From NCBI GenBank assembly GCA_019802505.1, contig JAFMOC010000448.1:433015-497014 (forward strand): a DNA stretch of 64,000 bases. The letters run 5' to 3'. The notes under the pieces were generated by a model. The model saw only the letters and a list, made by a program, of their open reading frames with translations, had not been told where the DNA came from and searched no databases. Below, piece by piece: positions 58,601 to 64,000 of this stretch; position 1 is the stretch's first letter, and each line of letters begins with the position of its first letter. Made by a program: the position numbers and the translations under genes. This DNA comes from Corydoras sp. C115 (Eukaryota > Chordata > Actinopteri > Siluriformes > Callichthyidae).

Positions 58601-60932
58601 CCCAGCGATAGATTGGCGTCCTGTCCAGGGTGTATCTGCCCAGCGCCTGAAACGCCCCCCCCCCCCACAACCCTAATAGAGGATAAAGCGGAAGATAATG
58701 AATGAATGAATATATATATATATATATGTCTGCACTCAACTTTTATTAAAACTTCTGTTATCTGCACTTTCTATCAGAGGTCCCTGTCTCCTTTTTGGCG
58801 GTCTGAGGGGAAACTTGAGGTGGTAAAGCCTCCCCCGATCCTGCCTTAACGGACCTGTTTGTTTTCACAAAAATTAAGCCTGCATGGCACCGACAATCAT
58901 GCCAAAGTTAAAATCACTGAGCTCATGAGCTTTCCTCTGAATAGAACCCAAATCTGAGTATAAAACATGTGAAAAGAACGTTCATTAAAACACAGGGAGC
59001 TCCAAAATCCTATGTATTTATATAATTATCATGAAGTAATGAAGTTATTTCTGAATTTCTATAGCCAGAGTACAGATCATTTATCTGGAGGCTGTACGGT
59101 CTTTACAGAGCTTTAAAACTCACTATTTATATACAAAAGCACAGTAATCCAAGTTTAAACATTTACTAATGTGATGGTGTTTCATTTGTATAATTTCTTT
59201 ATTCTTTTATACACAGACAAAGTGTCTGGACCAGGTTTTCAAGGTGAATGTCTGGTTTCTAACTCACTGCATTATTGTGTGTATGTCATATAATGACTTT
59301 ATCACTAAAGTCATTATTTTTGTATTTTTCAGAAGAGGTCCAGTAAACAATTCAGATCTGACGATGCAGTTTGAGTGAGTAATGTTTATAGAGGTTGGAG
59401 AACCTTACTGAGTATTCTTAATTTATATCTCTTAACTCTGGATCCTCTGATCTGCTTTAGGACTCATTTTTTTGACTCATTTGTTTGACTACCTTCCCTC
59501 TTTCCCTTGATTTATTCACAAAAACACACAAACTCGAGTGTCTTATTGCTTTTTTAAAAGACTTACAAACACACTATAATAAAAAAAAACTAGTTTTTTC
59601 TTAAATTTGATTTTTGGAAACAAAATCGTTAAAAATTGGGACTTCCGCAACGTAATCTAGTCCAGTTTTTAAAGAACCTGATCCCTGAAACGGGTTTCCA
59701 TTTTTTTCTGTAATGTTCAAATACTGCCATCTAGTGGCCAAATTACAGAACACAGAACAGAAGTTAATAAAAAAAAACATCGGCGAAAATATTGTATATC
59801 ACGCATTGATGGGAATGTAAAGCGGGGTGTGAGTTATTGTCAATGATGTGACAAATGGCTCAGCCAATCAGATTTAAGGAGCATAACGACTTTTAAAATG
59901 ATATATATGATATTACTGTAAGAATATGAAGGTATCAGTATGAATATAAATGGTAAAACATAAATGGTGGGGTTCTATCTGTGATGTGATGTCTTTGATG
60001 TATTTAAATCTTTATAGTTCCAGGTCAAACAATACGAGAAAAACTGGCACAGGGTTCTCCAAGCCTCGGGTTCCATCACCAAAAAGGTTCATTGCATTAA
60101 TTTTGTTCTGTCATTCTACATTTTTTAAATCCACAAATTTGGATTATACACCATGGACAAGTTGTCCGTCCATCACAGGGCAGACAAACACATAGAGACT
60201 GATTAATCTCTTATTAATGCACCTTCATGTGTTTGTACTGTGAGAGGAAACAGAAGCTAAAGGTAAACTCACACAGGCATGAGGAGAACATGCACAACTC
60301 ACACAGAAAAGACTTCTGGGAATCAAACCCAGATCCATCTCACAGCGACGCACAACCACCGTGTTACCCTGCCAACCAGAATGCATTTTAAATAAACAGA
60401 ACATTTAAATTTTTTTATAGAAATGATTTTAAGAACTAAAGTAAACGTGTTTTATTATTTAATTTGATTTGATTTGTGTCTGTACAGCAATCCAAAATCT
60501 AACGACCATCTAACTTATAACCAGTTCTCTGTAAGTATAATGATCAATACTTTAATCATTTTTGACATTTAATTAGGAAATATGCAGTCGTTGTGATTTA
60601 TTAGCTGCTTTACAAAAAAAAACTTTTCTTTCTAAGAAGATGAAACTATTTTCAAACTACAGTTGAAATGTAACGTAGTCATCAATTTTTAAATATTAGT
60701 AATAATTTACAGACTGATACACATAGATAAATGAATTATGAATAAATCAGTAATAGTTTAAAAGTTGTTTATTTTATTTTATTATTATTAATGTGAAATT
60801 ATTCTTTAACTTAAAGTAAAATATAAATATATTACTCAGTGAACTGCTTTCATGCTCGTTGTCCCTGATGGAATTTGTACTTTCTCTTTTTCATTTCTTT
60901 AACAGGGTGAAGATATTTATGCCAATGTTTAA
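46648..60932 (+). CDS. Gene B2: five-Ig-domain Siglec-like receptor, shortened paralogue of B1
   Basis: Exons 46648-46684, 46787-47170 (V1), 47685-47987 (C2), 48093-48386 (C2), 55896-56270 (V2), 56367-56654 (C2), 57693-57807 (TM), 57899-57931, 58223-58264, 59217-59243, 59333-59374, 60018-60086, 60488-60530, 60906-60932 join to 692 residues without a stop. This requires skipping a damaged third C2 exon (57297-57414) and a damaged mini-exon (about 58029-58044). The third V-C2 module of B1 is deleted. V1 and V2 have the YPW(I/V)D F-strand and no sialic-acid Arg. The TM is hydrophobic with a KKRKHR anchor. The tail has TMQFE (Tyr lost), LTYNQF and DIYANV. A gypsy element of 6.4 kb lies in the intron before V2. 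Expression is unproven. Confidence 0.65.
48468..49147 (-). repeat. 3' LTR of gypsy element 2 (680 bp)
   Basis: TG at 49147 and CA at 48468 (minus reading). It is colinear with the other LTR except for a 446-bp segment absent here. Confidence 0.92.
49604..50580 (-). pseudogene. Integrase core and chromodomain of gypsy element 2
   Basis: Minus strand. IVSDRGPQFTSAVWEAF with the catalytic Asp, then NGQCERANQELAKFLRTYC with the catalytic Glu, a frameshift near 49900, a GPY-type segment (KYIGPYPIIKRV) and a chromodomain (YTVNEILDSR...YLVDWEGYGP). Confidence 0.9.
50448..51614 (-). pseudogene. RT thumb, RNase H and integrase N-terminus of gypsy element 2
   Basis: One open frame starting KAEKCEFDRREIAFLGYI (RT thumb). 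It has a local frameshifted patch over the RNase H start (the correct frame is seen at 51309-51052 as IEVDTSSLGVGGVLSQ). It continues with VGDRELLANKLAFEEWRHWL and the integrase zinc-finger region (HTNLSSGHPG...CATC). A stop separates it from the RT palm. Confidence 0.9.
51621..52625 (-). pseudogene. Protease end and RT palm of gypsy element 2
   Basis: The protease C-terminal motif (PIILGQPWLREQNP) is followed by the pol linker (DCAIELLPDAKVPQ). RT: KKDGTLRPCIDYRDLNRV, FTKLDLRNAYNLVRIKEG, catalytic YLDD at 51699-51710. A frame break lies near 52040-52075. Confidence 0.9.
52622..53736 (-). pseudogene. gag of gypsy element 2
   Basis: The first ATG complement is at 53734-53736, but an in-frame stop follows five codons later. 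The capsid runs in frame 53422-52622 (SVAEYSLKFRTLAASS), then a CCHC knuckle (CLYCGATGHRLTDC), and at its end the protease active site (ALIDSGSEGDFI). A frameshift near 53400 splits the capsid. Confidence 0.88.
53754..54879 (-). repeat. 5' LTR of gypsy element 2 (1126 bp)
   Basis: Same ends as the 3' LTR apart from single-base differences. It has about 446 extra bases at 53914-54358, bounded by 'gatc'/'catc' microhomology. The extra segment shows no recognised feature. Confidence 0.9.
55004..55570. mobile_element. Tail-to-tail pair of tRNA-derived SINEs
   Basis: A plus-strand copy (55004-about 55325, head 'agggcggcatggtggcttag') is joined at its tail to a minus-strand copy (about 55326-55570, head end 'ccgccgtgctgccc'). 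Together they form a long inverted repeat in the B2 intron before V2. The first unit lacks both. Confidence 0.85.
57297..57414 (+). pseudogene. Truncated third C2 exon of B2
   Basis: Matches the first 40% of the B1 exon 23385-23678, up to the Trp of its C strand. An in-frame stop is created near 57300 (agttag), and the sequence then jumps at about 57415 to the intron that in B1 follows the last C2 exon (about 25678). About 2.17 kb, including the linker, V3 and its C2, is missing. Confidence 0.85.
57555..57632 (+). mobile_element. Short tRNA-derived SINE head
   Basis: Insertion relative to B1 in the intron before the TM exon. A-box-like 'aggtgcagtggttatcactc' and B-box-like gggtttgaactg. It differs from the main SINE family. 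No tail is preserved. Confidence 0.5.
58400..58712 (+). mobile_element. tRNA-derived SINE in a B2 tail intron
   Basis: Lacks part of the head but keeps the B-box (ggttcgaatccc), body and gaatga tail, flanked by (TA)n. The following 58735-59095 is also absent from B1 and is an unrecognised inserted segment. Confidence 0.82.
60120..60395 (-). mobile_element. SINE of another family, minus strand, in a B2 tail intron
   Basis: Insertion relative to B1 (28005). The right end is a tRNA-like head ('gcacaaccaccgtgttaccc', B-box complement 'gggaatcaaaccc'). The body 'gaggagaacatgcacaactc' resembles the main SINE body at a distance. Confidence 0.65.
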
Positions 60933-61540
60933 GTTCGTGACGTGTTTTTTGAGAAAAGTGTGTATTTCAATAAAGCAACATACAGCTAGCTATCAACCAA
61001 TGCTGGGACTTTAATATTATAATATAGTTTAAAGTTTTATGATACATAACTGTTCCCTAAAGTTCTTATACTTCAGTTTAATGCAGGTTATTTTGTCTGC
61101 TTGTATAAGAAATTTGATCTTTTTTGGAGCACAGTGACCCTGTTTGCTTTAATATGAATGAGACCTTTGTTTAATGCCGACATAAATGCATTGCTGTATT
61201 TTGATTTTCATTACACAATCAGCGGGATGTTGGTTTGTCAGTGGTGGTGTTTCTTCTACGGTCTGAACTCTTGCAGAATGCTGTGCAGTGAGATTCTGTG
61301 GACAAACCTGCATCTTACAACAAAAACATACTCCAGTCACATGTTTTATTCAATAAATTACAAAATCTAAAAATAAAATGCTTCTGCAGCTGCTGGTTTC
61401 TCTCTGTCTTCATTGTTCGATAATTAAATGAGCTCTGTATCTGAACCGAAGGCACTCAAAATACTTCATTCGCTTTTCGTATAAATAAATAAAAGTTAAG
61501 AACTTCTTCTTTCAACTGTTCCCTATAGGGGGCGCCAATG
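60933..61540 (+). other. 3'UTR of gene B2 with an inserted 310-bp segment
   Basis: Colinear with 28531-28840 except for 61013-61324, which is absent after B1 and is not recognised. AATAAA motifs lie near 61351 and 61373. Confidence 0.6.
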
Positions 61541-61544
61541 TGGA

Positions 61545-61865
61545 TATTATTCTTTCTCCTCCTCAATCACCCAATCAGCATGGTGATACATGTCCTCCCT
61601 CACCAGCAGACTCCATCCTCTTTTCATGTCCAAACCACCTTAATCTCACCTCCCTAATTTATGAATATCAAAAGTCGTACCTATCCCATCCCTCTAATAT
61701 TAAGTTACTAAAATCCTCTTCACTCATAATCAGAATGACAGCGCCTTCATCTCTGAAACGTTTCAGCTCCCTCTCCTGTCTTTTGTTATTAGAGTTACAG
61801 TCTTTAATGTGGAGAACATGGCAGGTCTCAGTCGTGTTCTCTGAACGTTCTTCACTCTGATGGTG
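61545..61865 (-). mobile_element. RTE-type LINE fragment, second copy
   Basis: Duplicate of 28845-29165 with a few differences. It marks the right part of the duplicated unit, which ends near 62265. Confidence 0.55.
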
Positions 61866-62059
61866 ACTCTTTACAGATCACTCCTGCAAATTCACATTCA
61901 TCTAATCTCGACTTTTACAGATCAAACTCTTAAACTTGAGTTTTGGTAATGAGTTGTTTTTACAACCCCAAACTTATAAGCACCGCACAGTTTAGTCACT
62001 AAAAAGATTTTTGAAATACAGGACTGCTATGAATATATGAAGATAAAATGAAATACACA

Positions 62060-62195
62060 ATTTTTTTTTTTATTGTGTATTTCATCTTATCTTCTATGTA
62101 GAGTGTTTATCCTGATGCCTCACCTTAAGAATTTCTATGTGCACATGTCCCAACATGGAGCACAAATGACACACTTGAAACTTGAAACTGCTGTA
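62060..62195 (+). mobile_element. CR1/L2-like LINE 3'UTR fragment
   Basis: Plus-strand copy of the UTR seen inverted at 2990-3100 ('cctcaccttaagaatttcta', 'gtcccaacatggagcacaaa'), ending in cttgaaa repeats. A short inverted repeat (atgaaatacacaa/ttgtgtatttcat) lies at its left end. It is inserted in the second unit only. Confidence 0.65.
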
Positions 62196-62279
62196 CTGTG
62201 TAGCCACCACTTGTCCAACAGAGGTCGCTGTTACTGCAACAGTGAGAAAACTGTTCAACTAACTAATTTATCTAAATGT

Positions 62280-62845
62280 ATTCATTAATCGATAGTTTGG
62301 TCTGTAAATTATCCCAGCTTCCACAATCAGACCTCTACAACTAATGCAAAACTCTGCAGTCCGACTTGTATTCAACCAGCCCAAGTGAACTCGTCACTCC
62401 ATTACTCAAGTCACTGACTCTGGCCTACAAGACTATTTCTGGATCTTCCCCCTCTTATCTTAACTCTATCTTTTCAAAATACACTCCGGCTCGTTCACTT
62501 TGCTCCAGCGATGATCGCCCCCTGGTGGTTCCACCTCACCGAGGAGCTCAGTCTCACTCCACTGCAAAATGGTGGAACGATCTTCCCAACTCTGTCCGTA
62601 AGGCAGTATCACTAGGCAGTTTTAAGAAACTACTGAAGACGCATCTTTTTAACAAATATCTGTTGTAGGGAACAAAAAAGGGGGGGTGGGGGGGGGGGCG
62701 CCACATCAAATAACAAACAGGTTTGATGATTTTACACTGTAGTTGGTTTTCCCCATAAATACTGACTTGTGATGTTCTCATTTGTAAGTCGCTTTGGATA
62801 AAAGCGTCTGCTAAATGAATAAATGTAAATGTAAATTAGTAACGT
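62280..62845 (+). mobile_element. L2-like LINE 3' end with ORF2 C-terminus
   Basis: Frame 62366-62668 carries the standard L2 ORF2 ending: LTLAYKTISGSSPSYLNSIF, then RPLVVPPHRGAQSHS, WWNDLPNSVRKA and FKKLLKTHLF. It is followed by a G-rich UTR (62679-62698) and the terminal motif 'gtaagtcgctttggataaaa' with atgtaa repeats. It is 5'-truncated. Confidence 0.88.
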
Positions 62846-63039
62846 TCACGCATTTTGTTAAGCAATATAAATGTTGAATGAGTAAGTTAATAATGAGAGT
62901 GAAGTATTTATAAGGAGAATATTTCAAATTCATTCTGTAAAGTGTTTATTAGTCTCAACACAATAATCTCAATGCACACGTCCTGCCTTGCAGTGTTTAT
63001 GACAAACAAACTTGAAACTTGAAACTAGAAGTCGTTTAA

Positions 63040-63468
63040 AACAAACATACTTTATTTAAAAGATCAAATATATAGTTTGATTTTAAAAAAATATGAGTTT
63101 TAATTCAGATGCACCACAAAATAGAAAAATATAAATAATGTATAATCACGTGTAGAGACAGTTTATGTAACATCAGTAATAATTCACAGTAAATGTTCAA
63201 TTTCTAAAGATTTGACAATTTTAGACAATAACAACTCGAAGAAAATGTAAAAAACATTTGTAAAAAATAAAGTGTTACAATCATATGAAGTTCAACATTA
63301 CTGTACATACATTTAAGAAGGAAAATCTTAATCCTGACATCAAACACCACATTTCTCTAATCCTAGTTATTCCCTTTAATCTACCAGCAGTACAGTGTTC
63401 GGTTCATTTTGTATTATTTTTTGTACAAATTGTACAATTTTCCATTTAAATAAAACACATTTAGTTTT
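63040..63468 (-). other. 3'UTR of gene C
   Basis: Sequence beyond the gene C stop, read leftwards. It is A/T-rich with an AATAAA complement near 63047-63053 that could be the poly-A signal. A cttgaaa-type retroposon tail lies just outside (63010-63027). Confidence 0.5.
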
Positions 63469-63690
63469 CTAAATCTTCACTTGTGAATATTCAATTTGGT
63501 CTTCATCAGATTCATCATGGTGTTTTTGTGGTGTGTGCTGTGATGTAGCTGTAAATGAGACGGTGGTGTAATTCAGGCCTCCTTCATCCTCCTCATCCTC
63601 CTCACTGGTGTCTGAATCCCAGCTCACGTTTGTCGGCGGTAACGTTGGAGCAGATATGTTTTCATAATCATCATCAGCACCACAAGGTTT
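63469..63690 (-). CDS. Gene C: last coding exon, cytoplasmic tail of an inhibitory receptor
   Basis: Partial gene, convergent with B2. On the minus strand a good acceptor (tctgtttgcag, ending at 63691) opens an exon of about 73 codons ending with TAG at 63471-63469. It encodes an acidic tail with three tyrosine motifs: DDDYENI (YxN), LNYTTV and IEYSQV. The last two match the ITIM consensus (I/V/L/S-x-Y-x-x-V/L/I), which recruits SHP phosphatases. The rest of the gene lies outside the window, so the ectodomain is unknown. A Siglec/CD22-like receptor is a guess from the neighbourhood. Another ITIM receptor is equally possible. Confidence 0.7.
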   Translation of the reverse strand, partial: KPCGADDDYENISAPTLPPTNVSWDSDTSEEDEEDEGGLNYTTVSFTATSQHTPQKHHDESDEDQIEYSQVKI

Positions 63691-64000
63691 CTGCAAACAG
63701 ACATCAACCCACTGAGCTCACATTCTGAGATAAACTGATTAAATGAAACCTGTCGCTCGGGTTAATGAGCTGAATCTGTTACTCAGTAACACAAACTAAC
63801 CCTCAGATTACAGAGACCTTCACCTCAACACCAGGACAATCTGTGATCCTCACTCACTCACTCACTCACTCACTCACTCACTCACTCACTCACTCACACA
63901 CACACACACTCACCACTCACTCACTCACTCACTCACTCACTCACTCACACACTCACTCACTCACTCACACACTCATCCACTCACACACTCATCCACTCAC
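63691..64000. repeat. Gene C intron with (ACTC)n microsatellite
   Basis: The intron upstream of the gene C exon. From about 63850 to the window end it is a tetranucleotide array of actc units with cacaca interruptions. Confidence 0.9.

Noticed and set aside
61158..61370. 70-codon plus-strand frame after B2
   Set aside because: Lies in the unrecognised insert of the B2 3'UTR; no family match and no start context.
63850..64000. Regular short repeats as a possible CRISPR-like array
   Set aside because: A simple ACTC microsatellite in a eukaryotic intron, with no spacers.

Overview
The window is nuclear DNA of a bony fish (teleost). Genes are split into small exons with consensus GT/AG sites. 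Introns carry teleost-type repeats (tRNA-derived SINEs, LINE tails, Ty3/gypsy elements, dinucleotide arrays). The predicted proteins are immunoglobulin-superfamily receptors resembling the Siglec group (MAG/Siglec-4, CD22, sialoadhesin). I cannot name the species.

Layout. 1-4.3 kb is repeat debris: Tc1/mariner-like, LINE and SINE pieces, plus one unrecognised coding-like stretch. From about 4.3 to 29.4 kb lies one unit made of a 26-bp minisatellite, gene A1 (CDS 8178-15508; signal peptide, V-set, C2-set, TM, tail) and gene B1 (CDS 19211-28530; signal peptide, V-C2-C2-V-C2-C2-V-C2, TM, long tail). From about 30.1 to 62.3 kb the whole unit is repeated in the same orientation: minisatellite remnant, gene A2 (37322-43060), gene B2 (46648-60932). 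Between the units is an orphan last exon of a third A gene (29821-29874). The last 1 kb holds the 3' end of another receptor gene on the minus strand (gene C, 63469-63690), whose tail has two canonical ITIMs.

The second unit was reshaped after duplication. A Ty3/gypsy element of the chromodomain type (30606-37109), with a smaller nested retroelement (about 33015-34860), replaces the DNA upstream of A2. A second gypsy element (48468-54879) with intact 5-bp target duplications sits in an intron of B2. A2 lost two tail exons. B2 lost its third V-C2 module and two tail exons. The lost exons are symmetric, so open frames can still be assembled.

Most interesting: (1) a Siglec-like receptor with three V-set domains in one chain; (2) the sialic-acid arginine position is kept in A1/A2, is His in the third V domain of B1, and is absent in the other B V domains; (3) the A1/A2 V exon differs at 43 of 375 bases (hand count), while the neighbouring C2 exon differs at 4 of 291 and the introns at about 1%, with the excess concentrated in the region corresponding to the Siglec C-C' specificity loop; (4) cytoplasmic tails are built from interchangeable 27-63 nt phase 2-2 mini-exons ending in YxN motifs. 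Gene models are my own manual splicing and have no transcript support.
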